Below, one piece after another: positions 1 through 13,378 of a stretch of DNA of 64,000 bases. Made by a program: the position numbers and the translations under genes. Each line of letters opens with the position of its first letter. Position 1 is the stretch's first letter. The DNA is from Spirometra erinaceieuropaei (lineage: Eukaryota > Platyhelminthes > Cestoda > Diphyllobothriidea > Diphyllobothriidae): contig CACRXP010000154.1 in the NCBI GenBank assembly GCA_902702965.1, positions 779,140 to 843,139 of the forward strand. Reading direction: 5' to 3'. The notes under the pieces were generated by a model. The model ran no database searches and was not told the origin of the DNA. It saw only the letters and a list, made by a program, of their open reading frames with translations.

Positions 1-3000
1 TGATTCAAATTAACGGCATATAATATAATGCTTTTTTAATTGTCCATGTCTTTATATCAGCTTTTGGCATCCAAGCGCATAGGTGGCCGGCGTATGAAAA
101 AGACGTACCGTTGGTAGATGCTTGAGGGGTAGAAAAATTTCCTTGGAAAGCATTCCAAATGCTTTAGATTAATTACATGGAAGACAAGTAATGTCACTTA
201 ATTCTAAGTCGTACGTGATCAGGAGATGAACAGATAAAGTGCATAAATAGCGTAATCATTTCGCAAGCTCATTAAATAACTTAATTTGACAAGATTCGAT
301 TTGGCCGTTGTTATGGAATTCAGATAATGGTTGATTTGCTCAAAGACACGTAGAGGCGCCTAAATTTGCCCAACAACACATTATAAAATCAGCCAAAAGG
401 ACAATTTGCTGATTGAAAATTTCTGCTATATAAATTCATAAAGCATTAGGAACCACCTAGTGAAGAAATATCAGTGAAATTATATCTGTAAGTTTTAAGT
501 CAATAAAGAGATAAATGCAGGAGTTTCTGAACTCGCAGTTTGAATGCTTTCGCAGTTTCATTCCCCGACCAACGGTAGTTTTCATAGGAAATCTATTCGA
601 TGTAAGTGACCGAAATATAATAGTAAACTTAGCGAGCTATAAGCTGCAGCAGCACTTTTGTTCATCCAAACCAACCCGTAGTCAGAAAACATAACTGCTG
701 GTTTACTGCATATTTAAACATTTCTATTTGCTTTATTTTTAGCATACTTTATTTCATATATGCAAAAGACAAAAAAGTAATATTACTGGTAGATCGCTGC
801 ATTGCGATATACAGCTTGGGCAAACGTGTGAGAGACTCTTAATGAGATTTCGTGTATAGTTCGCTCTCGCACAGGATACATTTTGCTAAGATCAAATAAA
901 CCCCATTTTTATACCGGAGTTGTGCGCATATTTGTACTTTTGCAGGTCGAGTTTTATGCAAAACACACGAAACGTATGCTAAGCTCGAAGTATGGAGTAC
1001 TTATCTTATTCTATGATCTTTATCAGAAAGTCTATGACGCAGAAATCATATATTTGAATTAAGTTTTACATAAACGTTGTTTCAAATATCTTAGGTACTT
1101 TCTACGAGTGAGGCTACTGAGCCAGTTTCAAGTGCCTCCGTAAAAATATATCTCTTATCGCCGAAACGTTCAGTGAACTCGTCCAGACTTCCAGGCGCTG
1201 TAGTATAGTGACGCTGTCTGCTAAGGAGAAGTGCGTGAACAGCTGGATGTCTAGTACTCTGAATGCACCCTTATAAATTAACGTATTAATTTCTTCTTCA
1301 AAGCATCGTCTACTGCCAAATAGTATCTCCACTTTGAAGTCATTAAATCCGTGAGTCCGATGCCCAGTGAGACGATAAAAAAATGAGTCCATTACTTACT
1401 ACTGTTTTGCTATGTTAGAACGGGAGTTTTCAACAGTCTAGCGGTTCAAACAAATTCAATACCACTTGTGACGTTTGGTCAAGGCATTAACTCGGGCGCG
1501 GAACGATTTTCCCGAGTGCAGCGTTCACTGTTGGCAGCATTGTCTTCGATTCCTTGATAAAACTGCCTAGAGGTACACTGTTGGCCATCTTGCCACACTG
1601 CTCGTCTTATGAAGCGCTTCACTGTGGATTCGCAGTTAAAAATATGTTTTATTTGAGTATTGGTGCATGCATTTATGCCCGCGCGCCATGCCCAAACGAA
1701 AAATCAACGAGAACTTGTATGTTAAATTATGCAAAAGTTAGCATTGATGCTTTTTAAATAACGGACTATTTCATTTAAAGAACGTTATTCATTTTATCTC
1801 ACCGCATTAAAGGAGCATTATGCTACCTGTTTTTGAGTTTTTCAAACAAATAAATTACCAAAAAGATTTTCACTAACCATTACAATGGTTTAGACAATGA
1901 AAAAGTCGAAAGCACCGCCTTGCCCCTCCTACTGAATAAGCAGTTTGACTAACGTATGGCGCAAAATTCCGGTATTGGACAGTTATTACTTTTTTTCAAA
2001 AAATATTTCGGCATTTTCCAGCAACTAACTATGCAGTTCCATGAATTTTAAATTTTTTTATATCGTAAGTTTAATATCATTTTTTTTAATAAGCAGATAC
2101 AATTATTGCGCGAACGACCGTGTTTACACCTTCTGTGCAACTCCAGATAGCTCACTCATTGATATGGCAAAAAATGAGTTGAACCGGCAAGTAATTAGAG
2201 GACATTAATTGCCTGATGTGCCTCTAATCAAAGCATCTATACAGATTTTCAAGAAAATCGCTTTATGCATCTAGGTAGGGCGACTTACGATTTGAAGGCG
2301 TACATGGGTTACAAATTGAAAGCGGTTTCGTCAGTAACGTGGATTTTTTTATCCGTGTATAGCTCTGTAATGAGTGAGACAAAATGTCCGTTACTGCATT
2401 TTTCGACCTAACTATTTGCCGGCAAATTTCACGCACCTCCTGTATCGGTCGATAGGGGAAGGATGACGTTTTTGCAAACACCCTTCAGTCAAGGTATCAT
2501 CATATTTCGCACCCAACGTGTATTTGTATATGTAAGTTTCTCATCTTCGAAATATTCCCAAACAATTATCCATAAATTGTGCACGCAACTTCTTAGGATA
2601 GCATAAAAATTACGTCTACATAAAATGGCTTACGGTACCGACATCATGCAAAAGTAAAGCTTCAAAACTTGTTCTTCAAAGGAATGCGTAGACTATTTTT
2701 TTGACGCTATTAAAATTTACTTCTCTGATTTTGGCTGGCTGGCTATTTACATAACGCGTTTTTAAATTGAAACCCAAATGGGACTTAACGCCGGATATTT
2801 CAGAGGCCTCGGTTTTATGGCTAGTAAGCCGCTATATTCCCTAATTCTAACGGATAAGAAGTTTAGGGAAGGCTTTTGAATAAAACTTATGTACACGACA
2901 GCGTTCAATTAAACAGTAGCTGTGAGAACCGAAATGTCTAACTTGGTTCCCTGAATAGGCGTCACCAAAGGGAAACCTGCATAGCATAAATGTTTGGTCA

Positions 3001-6000
3001 AGCCTTAGATCTTTCCACTTAGTGGTTACAAAAAGATATTACGCATAGGAAACGAGTTTTATACGATGGATTATCACTGCACGTGCATTATCGAAACACC
3101 TACTTGTGTTTGTAATAGCGAGTGTTCTCCTTTTTCTTTTTTATGTTGGATATTTGTGATAGCGCATATTCTGTAATTTAATGCAACAACCTAGCTGAAC
3201 AGGGATACAACAGAAATGCATTATTTTCCAAAGTCACCATTTCTACTTCACTTTTTTTTCCAGGCATTGGGTCCTTTAGCAAACCGACTATCTCTTTTGA
3301 CCGATTTTCACTGGCGATTTCCCATGAGAATAAAAAGCGAAGTTTTATGTGAGCTGCACTCTACGGCCACGTCTAAGCTCATTACTTTGGACAAAATTTT
3401 CTCAACATTGTAGACTCCAAAATGAATTTCCGATGTAGTCAATAGAAAAATAGGTGGGTAGTCTTTGTTATGCTTTTTTGTTAGGATTACCGTCCGTGAA
3501 TTCTGAAATTTATATCCGCTTGTTAATTTGTTTAATAAGATTTTGGCATTGTTAATGGATGTGGATACAACAGAATCATCAGTACCAAATGTGCATATTT
3601 AAGGTCCTCATTTCAGCCAAACCCACTCGACTTCTTATTAAACAAATGTTCACGAAAATCGTCTGCACAAATGGGAAATGCTAACGCACCTGATGATTCT
3701 AAGTGGTTGGGTCCACAAAACAAGCCGACAGCATTTAGTTTCATAGGCATCTAATGATGTCAATAGGCCACTAAGCAAGCCCCTTGTCAAGTATCCAAAT
3801 GAATGAATAATCTGCAAACTTGTCCCATAATTCTTGATGCAAACACCTGCAGGCAAACAACCAAACCGATAAAACCTGTCCTTTAATTTTTCTTCTTTGG
3901 TCTGGAAATGCGCATTATTACCCGAATCGCACCAATGAATTCTGACTGCTAAGCAAAAAGCACACTTAAATATAATTGCATAAGCCATAACATGGAAAGG
4001 ACATTTTTGATTGATGCCTTGAGTTAACTTTGCACTCTGTTGAACTGTTCGGTCTCAAGATAAATTTTAAAGTAACGAAAAACCATATGCTAAGCGCTAG
4101 AATCATTTGCTTATTTTGCGGAGCTTCCGGATTCATGCGGAAATCTATCATAAAATAGGACAGAAACAATAGATTCGGTGACACTATAGAGATTGCTGAT
4201 CACCTGACGTCAGTCCTGCATGCCCGGAAGTCAAGGTGCAGGATTTTTCAGACCATCCCCATATCACAGGGCTGAATGGTGGAATTCTAATCTAAAATGA
4301 AGTCTCAAATTAATTCAAATTATTCTGGCTTTCGGCGTGAAGAGCATGTTATCGACTGCCAAACTGAAATCGTCAACCAGGATCGAAGTTGTGAACAGTT
4401 ATTTGTGAACATCTGTCAAACGCCACGCAGCCAGCTTCCGTTGATATACATACCATCCGAGTTGGTTCTCAGTCTGCCAGGTGTAATTCAAAAGACAATT
4501 CACGGGACACAGAACATAATACCGTGCCTAAACTGTCCCTAATAATTCAATAGATCTGACTAAACGCATGCTGCAGTTGCGCATAGACATTTACAAGCGT
4601 TAATTTTTCCCGCGTTTTTATGTACTGTTTAATGAAGCAAAAAAATCTTTAGTTGTAATTGACAAATGCTCTCTTTTGGAAATTGTATAGGACGTGACGG
4701 CGTATTTCCGGACAATTAAGTCGGACATTTGCGACTCAACGGCTAACGCGGAGATAATTGACGTTTGGATTAAGCGATGAGATGCGCGACCATACCTAGA
4801 TTTGTGTGAAATTTAAATTTCGTAAATCAACCCCTTTTGGTCGTCGTCCTGAAGACTTACTCCATAAGGTTTTAGATAAACATTTACGGAGAAGCTCGAA
4901 AAAATACAATGTGAAGGAAAATCTGAGTAAAAACCATTTATTAGCATTATTTTCTGGGATATATTTGGAAATTAATGCAACGTTTGTTATTAAAGCAGCG
5001 AATGGTCTTCATTTGCGTGCAAACCGCCATTTTGGAACTAAACATGATAGAGGTTATGGTTAAATAACAAGTGATACCATCTCCAAACGTTATTTGACTA
5101 TGTCGTAGTAAAATAACGATGGCTTACTTTCTTCTAGGCGCTAAAATGCGTACATATGCAGCTATGATCTTCACCGATGAGCCAAAAGGTATTCTCGACC
5201 AAGTTTTCGAAGAATTATTTCCAGCTGTATACAGCTTCAGGAAAACAAGTTATAACTAATAAAGATAATTGCATTGGGACTATGCCGCTGAGCGCAATCT
5301 AATGACACAAACTGATAAGGCAAATAGAGTAAAGTCGCAAGCAAGAGCATTTGAGATAACTCCTCTATACCCATATTTGATACTTAATTGAAAGTGGACA
5401 TATGGAAGAGACCGACATTTATTCAGTACAGATTTTCAACATGCCTGAATTTGCATACATTCTTTGTGGAATTTGAGAGGTCCGCAAGTTGCCTAATTTT
5501 GCTTTTCCGATGAATGTAACGTGAGGGTTCTCGCCACCTCATGCATAAGGGAGGAGCACATACCGTTTTCAAATGGAGATTATCGAACTTACGTATTTTT
5601 TAAAAGTATGTCACTGCTATCCCTAACCAGCGAGCTACGGTCCACTGAATTCTTAAGGGGTTAATATGCGCTGTACAGTGATATGATCGGCGTTTATATT
5701 CAGGATCGAACAGGCCCCGGTAAAGCGCTATGACCTATCATGAAAGATACTCACTTTAAAAGTATGCCCTCGGGCTGATTTACTTTTAGTCAAATTAGTT
5801 ACAGTTTGCGAATTTTAACGATTAGGTTATCTTGATGTTAGCCAGGGAGTCTTACGTCAATATAGCAGCACTTACTAGGCCTACCTAACAAAGTGTTTTA
5901 GAAATTTTATATATGTACCAACTGCTATTCTGTGATGCCAGCATTACTGGAAATTAGGCCAACTTACACATACTTCACATCTGTCGACTTCTCAGAAAGG

Positions 6001-7197
6001 ATGTCCCGTGAAAGCCAGCGTTTACTATCAGAATATCTCAAAAATCGCAAAGGCAATAGTTAATAACTCTGTAGAGTGCTTCCAACTGCAGACAAAAACC
6101 AGAATTTTAGAAGGAAGGGGTAATTTTTTTAATGAGAAACACTAAACGTGAAAACGCATTTTCAACCATCAAGCCAATAGGAAAGCCATCAATGCAGATT
6201 GTGAAAGGGAAAATGCAGCACGCGAACCTTATTCTTTGTGGCCGTGTCATAAATATTCGTTAGTTTAGAAAAGTAAAACGAAGATGTTAAGTAAGCAAAT
6301 AACAGGTTTCTTTGTTGGGGAGGTGAAAACATCCTTGTTGTTTGGATAACCAAGAGTGGTTCCATTTTAAAAGCCATATTTTGATTTTACAGCTTATACT
6401 ATTTCAAGAAATGAGGTCTTGATGCCATGTGTAATGTCAACTTCTTTAGCAATAATGGCGAGCTTAAAATGAAAGATCTCAGTCACGCATTTAATTACTT
6501 ATGTGACACCTCTAACTAATCGGAATGATTAAAGTAAGTGACAAGCTGGCCCTAGATTAGTCAACCCTTTTTGCTTCCAAAACAGTGACATCTGAGATTC
6601 AAGCACTGAAATGCAATTATTTTGCCAACTCCAAATATAAGCCGCCTACTGAGCTCAATATTTTATAGAACCAGCAAAGGTAGTCATTTAGATAAAGTTG
6701 CCTATCTGAAGATCGGATATTTGTCTGAGCGTGTGAAATATATCAAATTCTCTTGAGTACATCGTCATTTGCGTTACTTCTGATGAAGTAATATGGCTAC
6801 AATAAGGTGTTTGTCATGAGTAAAAATATAGATATAAAATAGTCGCCAAAAAAAGTTGGATACGTCGTTGTTTACGCATTGTGCTATTACCATTTTGTGG
6901 AAAATCTCTTTCTATCATCACTAACCATATTCAAGCCTAATCAGCACGTGCTGTTGGAAGTCCTCCAGTTATCCAGGCACCCGGTTAGGGATTTAAAGTT
7001 ACCCGATATTATCTATGCATGATCTGTCGCGTGTGAGGTCATGCGATTTTATGCCCCCATCACTGCTCATTCGTCAGAAGCAAGCGCACGTCCCTTTCTC
7101 CGCAGCCCCTTCCTAGTCAGTCATCCTTGCATCATCAAGAAAATAGGCAATTCCTTTGCTGAACATTGCCCCCTTAATACTACCCCCTGTAGTTCAG
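1..7197. other. Gene-poor AT-rich DNA
   Basis: I see no supported gene, RNA or mobile element in this stretch. Open frames are short (the longest about 112 codons, 3650-3988 on the minus strand), lack recognisable motifs and look like chance ORFs. The base composition is AT-rich with many short A and T runs, as in flatworm introns or intergenic DNA. Highly decayed repeats could be present but cannot be recognised by eye. Confidence 0.6.
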
Positions 7198-7347
7198 AAG
7201 CCTTACTGTTTATCGATGATGGAATGGGACACAATATTAAATATAACTAAAGAAACAGGGAAGAAGCACAAAATTTTAAAAAGCGGTTGTGCTGCTGCAT
7301 GGGCTTTAATGTCATCCAGCTCATACGCACGCCTCTCCCCAGTCAAG
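7198..7347 (+). other. Possible 150-nt internal exon
   Basis: A pyrimidine-rich stretch ending TTCAG lies just before 7198, and CAAG followed by GTAGGT ends the segment at 7347. Between them is an open frame of exactly 50 codons, phase 0 at both ends. The translation includes WDTILNITKETGKKHK and matches no family I recognise. No partner exon was found nearby on the plus strand, and such combinations occur by chance in 64 kb. Treat it as a weak candidate. Confidence 0.15.
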
Positions 7348-10182
7348 GTAGGTGGGCATACTTTGCTCCCTAATTTTGTCCTTAGAAACGTAGTCTGCTT
7401 ACTGGTTTTATGAGCTGAATTAATTTACTCCTACCATTTGCCCGGTGAAACGTGACAAGATGCGGATATCGTAGATATGCTATCTCATTGAATAATGCCC
7501 GAAACTCTGAAGTCCATTTTGGTCCCAAAAATGCGTAAGTAGGATTTTGGTCTTCATTATAATGCAACATGAAAGTCAAATATATCGAGCGAGTGGGGAT
7601 GTCAACATCTAAACGGCTTTTTTTCCGGTTTCCTGCAAAGCATAAATTTCGCAAATAATAAAAACACATAAAATATATCTAGCTGCCATTATTTTCGAGG
7701 CCCTTTGAAATCTTAATTTATCTTTTGGACATTTAGAGCAAAATTATCCTGCTTGTACCAGCTTAGTGACAAATTGCGCTTTTTTGTATTTCATGACCAA
7801 ATAAGGCATTTAAACCTCGCAAATAGGTGCTCGACCTGTTGTTTTACTTGTATTTAATGTTTTTAAACGACAGATTGCATATTTTTCCATACAAAAGAAG
7901 ACCTTTCTATGTGTTTTAAAAGCACTATTACAGAGGGTTCGGTGAGTCTTACATCAGATATAAAACCTGTTAAATACTACGCAAGCTGCATTTATAATAG
8001 ACAGATACGACACTTTATGAATGGGCACCTCAAAATCCTAAAAAAACTGCATTGTTATTAAATTGTTACAAACCAAATTATTTAAAGAAGGCGCAGTTCA
8101 CTACAGCATGAGTGCAAGAAAACATAATTTTATGCATGTTTTCTAAAGAGCTATACTTGGCTTCCTAAGAGCATAAGAATTCTATGAGAAGACTTAATAC
8201 TACCTATACAGTCATTTTACAAATCATACTTTTTGAAAATGACCGGAGATTGACATTTTTACATAACCCGCACACCTGAGGCTCATGTTAAATGATGCCT
8301 GATGGTGAAACCCTACCTTATTAATTTCGTTTGGTCAAAAGCACATTTCGGAATTTTTACTAACGTTTGACGAGCTGTAGACCTATGGGTAAACAAGACT
8401 TTCAGTAGATGCCGTAGGCATTAGGATTGCCATAAACTTCACTCACAATTGATAGTATATTCTGGCTCTCGTCGTTATTGTCAAAATTTGTATGTAAAAC
8501 CGGTGTGTCTTTTTGTTAATCTGTTTTTCAAGACGTGTGTCTTTTTTAATGTGTTTCTCAAGACGTTGCAGTTAGTCATCGTTCCCCAGGACAATGTTTA
8601 TTCGTTTAAGTTTAACATGCCAAATACGCAACTTTAGGATGCAAATAAACCAGAATCGGCTCTATTTCACTATAAATATCACTGTTAATAGACTCCTCGA
8701 CTGATGTAGAGTCTGATAAAATGCGTCCTTAAAACGACAGTAGATCATGCTTGATGATGAACAGACCAGAGTTTGACGTCGACCTGACTCGTTTATAGAG
8801 TTCACTCGTTAACTGACTGGCACATGTGTGACTTTAGCTGTGAGGACTGTTGATTATCAGCTGGGCGTGTTCGAGAGGGAGAGAGCGAGAGGAGGAAGAG
8901 AAATATCTCAACGGGAAATATTGATTAAGCTGCTGACGTTTATGAAGCCTAATTGGTTCACCACTGCCAACGTGTTAAATACACAAATCTGACAGGAATG
9001 CAAATAATGTGCCCAACTGGTCTGTCTTAGAGCGCTTGATTTTGTTCATAAATTCAACTTTTTGGCGGATGTTTAACAGGCCTTACAACGGCGGACTTTA
9101 CGATTCGTCACCACAGCGAAAAGTTTATCAACTCCAGTGGGTTTTTCTTGATCTTTTGGCTCTTTTTCTCCGATATCGTGTGCATCATCTGAGGTGTCTC
9201 GGCGACTTTCTCAAGTTTTGTAATATCGATTTGTCCTACTTTTTTGTTACGCAGTGAAACAAAGCATTACATAATGCATCTTTGCATTTATCGCCACGGC
9301 AGTGGTGGGGCAATTATCCCTCCAAGCAATCGGCAGACAGATAAGTTCGTTTCGATGAGTTCTGTCTCCTTCTCAGATTTTCACTGTAGTTTTCTCAATC
9401 TTGCTAGATGGAGGGGTGTAGAGCGTGCGGCGTTTAATCCTAGTCGATGTGCTGTATTGAACATTTGTTCAGTGGGTGGTTGCTCTATGGACCTGTAATC
9501 GCATTCGGTATTTGTGTTTAGGCATCTTTTTGCTGCATCTTACTGAACTTGAATTTTGTCATAGAACAAGTACTCGGTATATTCAGTGATTTTACTTTTC
9601 CGTATATAAGCCCTTTATTCTTTGCAACGAAATGTCGATTTGAAAACTGGCTTTCCTGGTTTACGATATTTTAATTGCTTCTTTTTTTCGCTGTAGACGT
9701 TACTGTAGTGGAAGAATCTGGTGTCAGCACAAGTCATTTTCAACTGAAGTTGTTATTTGTTTCACAGCTCTTTATCAATTTTTCGTGCTAAGAATAGGGG
9801 ACTTAACGGTTTAGAGTGTAGATATGTTTTGGAAGGTCATTTACTTTGCATCAGGGCATCAGATTGCGCAACAACCTGCTAGATTTGAAACCATCTGGCT
9901 GTCATCACATTGCCTTATTTCTTACGTGAAATTTACCGCCCTAAAGCATCCGAAAACTGTTTCTTCACTTTTGTGAATCATGCTTCTTTTGGGATATGCA
10001 ACAATATGTCCCTGGTGCACGACCTAACACAAATTTCTCGTTTCCGCCCAGTAACCTTGGTCATATGTGATTGGCTAAAAATGTAGACTGACTATTGGTA
10101 AGTCATTTTCATAAAAAGAACGTTTGCCTGAGACACGTTTCACAGCTATTTCTGCTAAAAGAAAAAGCTTGATTTTAAAAAC
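7348..10182. other. Non-coding DNA upstream of the 595-codon ORF
   Basis: No supported gene. The part from about 8450 to 10180 is T-rich on the plus strand and could contain the 5' untranslated region, promoter or an upstream intron of the ORF that starts at 10183. I see no TATA box or initiator that I could place with confidence. The last in-frame stop before the ORF is the TAA at 10156-10158. Confidence 0.5.
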
Positions 10183-11970
10183 ATGGGTGGTGGCAGCGGG
10201 CAGTGTTCTCTTGTCTTAGAGAACCCTCGTAGTGGACACCAGCTGGACATCGGTCAACCAGAAGGGTATCATTTGCAGACGCTTCGAGAGAATTTTCTTC
10301 CTATGCGCGTCTTTCGAAGGATATTCAGTGGTTTTGCCTGCAGAGAACCCGTAATCTTCACTAATCATGCTACGGAAAGTCCTTGCGACACAGACTTTTC
10401 CACAGCTTCAATGAAAAGCAGATACAGGGAGGGGCAGCTTGTAATCAGAACAGGACTGCCCATTCATCCAGTGAGAAATACACAGATGCGGCGTAGAACG
10501 TTGAAGAACGTGGTTTGTGACATAAGCACAACCTACGATAAGACAGAGACCAAAACCCTCTTTGTTGACGAAGAGAAAGGCACACTTCAGACTTGCTCGG
10601 TTCGACTGAATCCCCTGCAATCATCAGCTATGTATCAGAGGTTCTGCAACTCCCCCGAAGACGTTGACAAGAACAGCCGTCGTCCTGTTTCTGTTACCAG
10701 TAATGCAGGCGTGATGCAGTTTTACTCCCTTAAGACAAAATATTCTGCTACCAGGAAGAAACGCCTTTCATCATACCTAAAGAACACAGCCAGTTGGCCG
10801 TACATTAATACGTGTGGACGAAATGACCGCAATGCGGCTACTGAAAAGCTCTGCCAACGAAGTCATTCAAATTGCTCCCTAAAGGACCGCTCGCATCCAC
10901 TGTCGGCATCCTACCTTTCCTGTCCTGATGACTACCTCAAATGCGTTCATGGCATTTCCCTAGGAAAATGGGGGAAAGTGCCAAATTACCTGACAACAAA
11001 CGTTAATGTAAATGCCCCGATTAGCGTCCTTGAATTACAGGGTGACCTTCATGCTGGCCGCAATTTCTGCTCCCTTCTTGAACTATTTCTCTTCAGCATC
11101 CTAAATCGCCCTCCAACTTGTCGTCAGCGATCCAAACAGGTCTTACGGACGACGGAAAATGTGAAACCCCTTGGTATGTTAACCTCAATCATGGACAGAA
11201 TTATAACCTCTGGGGCGTACGTTGAATGCTATAACGGGTCGGCGGGAACTCGAGGTTTTTCCATCAGCTTGGTATACCAGCTCTACAAAGCAGCGACTGC
11301 ACAGTTGTTAGAACAAACGGAGTTGCCAGGAACTTTATCACACCAGCAGTTTGACGCACACTGTTTCCTACGAAGGCTCCTTCAGAGTGGGCTTTGTCTT
11401 CCGTCAAATTTCTTTCAGCTATGTAACGCTAGTGAGTGTCGCACGGAAGAGACAACGGAACCTCTCTCAAGGTTTCTTCTGGCATTGGCCCAGTGGCGGG
11501 TGGAGTCTGATCTACAGGAGAAAGTCCCGCTGCCATACAGGGCTCATCTTGCACTCCTGTTGAACCTAGTCTACGCCGGTGCTGAGAAGTTACCTGATCT
11601 ACCCTCGCGGTGCGGTCTAGGCGACCCGGTTGGAAAACTTGCAACTAAATATTACAGGCTATTTGAGTTGCTGATTCATCGAGGACGTTCGCGTCTGTTT
11701 CTGCGAGCACGTGGCCTTGTTCGCCGGATGCTTCCAAAGAGGTTTTTCCGGGAGATTGTGCGAGATAAGCTTGACAGTGCAAATTCCCTGCTTAACACGC
11801 TTCAAGAACAGTGTTTACGAATGCGTGAAGACGAACTGGATGCCTTTCGTAAGTGTTTGGAGTTAATTGATCGGCTGCCTGACGTCTTGCGGAGACGGCT
11901 AATGTTCCTGGAAGTCGGCGACTTATCGTTTGAAATTACTTTTATATTGAACAGTCATGTGCTTGTTTAA
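10183..11970 (+). CDS. Hypothetical protein, 595 aa, single exon
   Basis: This is the only long intact reading frame in the window. The start ATG is in good context (AAAACATGG) and is the first after the in-frame TAA at 10156; the stop is TAA at 11968. The protein begins MGGGSGQ, so Gly2 is a possible N-myristoylation site (inference). Residues 1-280 are polar, Ser/Arg/Cys-rich and probably poorly ordered. Residues about 295-575 look helical, with Leu/Arg-rich blocks such as LELFLFSILN (300-309), YRAHLALLLNLVY (452-464) and YYRLFELLIH (490-499). I see no signal peptide, transmembrane helix or catalytic motif. A faint resemblance of 425-575 to the helical RhoGAP-like C-terminal region of DEPDC1/LET-99 proteins is noted from memory only. 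A splice-donor-like GTAAGT lies inside the frame at 11849. No AATAAA is visible close downstream; AATATA occurs near 11989. The frame is real with high probability; the function is unknown. Confidence 0.8.
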   Translation: MGGGSGQCSLVLENPRSGHQLDIGQPEGYHLQTLRENFLPMRVFRRIFSGFACREPVIFTNHATESPCDTDFSTASMKSRYREGQLVIRTGLPIHPVRNTQMRRRTLKNVVCDISTTYDKTETKTLFVDEEKGTLQTCSVRLNPLQSSAMYQRFCNSPEDVDKNSRRPVSVTSNAGVMQFYSLKTKYSATRKKRLSSYLKNTASWPYINTCGRNDRNAATEKLCQRSHSNCSLKDRSHPLSASYLSCPDDYLKCVHGISLGKWGKVPNYLTTNVNVNAPISVLELQGDLHAGRNFCSLLELFLFSILNRPPTCRQRSKQVLRTTENVKPLGMLTSIMDRIITSGAYVECYNGSAGTRGFSISLVYQLYKAATAQLLEQTELPGTLSHQQFDAHCFLRRLLQSGLCLPSNFFQLCNASECRTEETTEPLSRFLLALAQWRVESDLQEKVPLPYRAHLALLLNLVYAGAEKLPDLPSRCGLGDPVGKLATKYYRLFELLIHRGRSRLFLRARGLVRRMLPKRFFREIVRDKLDSANSLLNTLQEQCLRMREDELDAFRKCLELIDRLPDVLRRRLMFLEVGDLSFEITFILNSHVLV

Positions 11971-12839
11971 CACAGGATTTTTCATGTAATATACTTTTTC
12001 ATTTAAGTTCGTGGCCCGAATAACAATTCATGTATTTTTTCCCATGTTTCTACGTTTTATGTACATTTAGTCTTTATGGTGCGTTTTTCACATTTGAATG
12101 AAGCCTGAAAATCCACAGACCAGTCTCTACTTTTAATCAAATAACCCGTCCGATCCGAAGGTGTTTTACGCCGTTTTTTCACATATTTAATCATTACATA
12201 GAAGACGGACATTGTACAGGGTAGGTTGACCGTCGCAGCGACGATGTTCGTCGCTGTCATGCAAGGTGAACCGATCAGCGGGTGAATGGATGTGAATTTG
12301 TTTTTAATGAATCAGACTTGCGCGGCTTCTATCGCACTATCCTTTCTTGCACACCCTAATCCGACCAGAACGCAATGCCAGAAGGAACAAAACTTGACAG
12401 TGGTGTAGAGATGGGCAAAGCTAAACCGCTCGTTTATGCTTGCCCCACACGAACTGGTCCTCACTACGCTAACCAGACGTTTGTATTTGCGACTCCGTTC
12501 CAACAAGAGTGAGATTACCATATAGCACTCAATATTCATGAGTATGTACAGCACACCACCTATGCATCGTACAACTAATAGGCGCTGGCATCCATGCGTG
12601 ATATAATTATCTGATCAAACAAAAGAATCGATTTTCCGCTCACCTTTGACCGAAGTCCTCTTCCGCAGTACGCAAAACTTTATGGAAAGGATAATCTTCT
12701 ATAAAACGAAGATAAAAAGGCACAGATTGGAATGCCCAAGGGTTTCACAACGCCTATAGTTTTCAGCTAAAAAGTGCCGCCATATGCGAAATTTGTTTAT
12801 AGAACTGACACATAGGTCAGACGACTATAAAGCCTTTAT
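11971..12839. other. 3' flank of the 595-codon ORF, non-coding
   Basis: AT-rich sequence with no supported gene. An AATATA at about 11989 could act as a variant polyadenylation signal, but nothing confirms it. Short ORFs on the minus strand (12057-12260, 12312-12554) have no recognisable features. Confidence 0.5.
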
Positions 12840-13378
12840 GGCCATACAGGGCTTTGTCTTGGCGCTCGCGTTAACGAGCATATGTTAGCCTTCCGCCGAC
12901 GTGACTCTCTGTTGGTGTTTGAGCCTGCCCTCGAGTATGACCGCCGCTTCAATGGGGACGGTAGTGAAGTGACCCCAGTTGCTAACACCAGACAGGCGAG
13001 AGAATTCCTCGAAACTTGGCATTTTGGCACGACAAGCATCAACCGGCGCGTCGATGTAGACTCTCACTACGAGAGCTAATGTCCACGCTCACTGACTTGT
13101 TCCCACCAAAACTGCTAGTCCCTGCCGGGCCAAGTAGAACAATACTGTCGCACCACCTTCAATCCATCCTTGCGACACGACGAACAGCAACTAAAATTTT
13201 AACACCAAAGCCAGCGCACTGGACTCTGACCTCGTCCCGCATCAGTTACCAGCCGCCCGCGTTCCCACCGATCTCCAATTTTCTCGCTTCTTCCCCTCAT
13301 CCTCCTCCTACTCCTCCCTCTTCAGCACAGGAAGCCCCAGCGGCTTTCCCTACGCTCCCCATGAGCAAAGCTTAACAT
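12840..13378 (+). mobile_element. Penelope-like element fragment: second half of GIY-YIG endonuclease and tail
   Basis: The frame around 12882-13079 reads VNEHMLAFRRRDSL, then LEYDRRFNGDGSEV, then TRQAREFLETWHFG and SINRRVDVDSHYE. This order is what I know from the C-terminal half of the GIY-YIG endonuclease of flatworm Penelope-like retroelements. The segment just upstream, in another frame, reads GHTGLCLGARVNEH, matching the Y(V/I)GxTG strand with its key residues damaged, so a frameshift lies near 12880. The reverse transcriptase part is absent: the copy is 5'-truncated and dead. Downstream, to about 13378, the sequence is C-rich with Pro/Ser/Thr codons, typical of the region after the endonuclease. 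No clear tail or ribozyme motif is seen here. Confidence 0.75.

Noticed and set aside
3650..3988. 112-codon minus-strand ORF
   Set aside because: Cys-rich translation without a spaced metal-binding pattern; no neighbouring exon signals. Likely chance.
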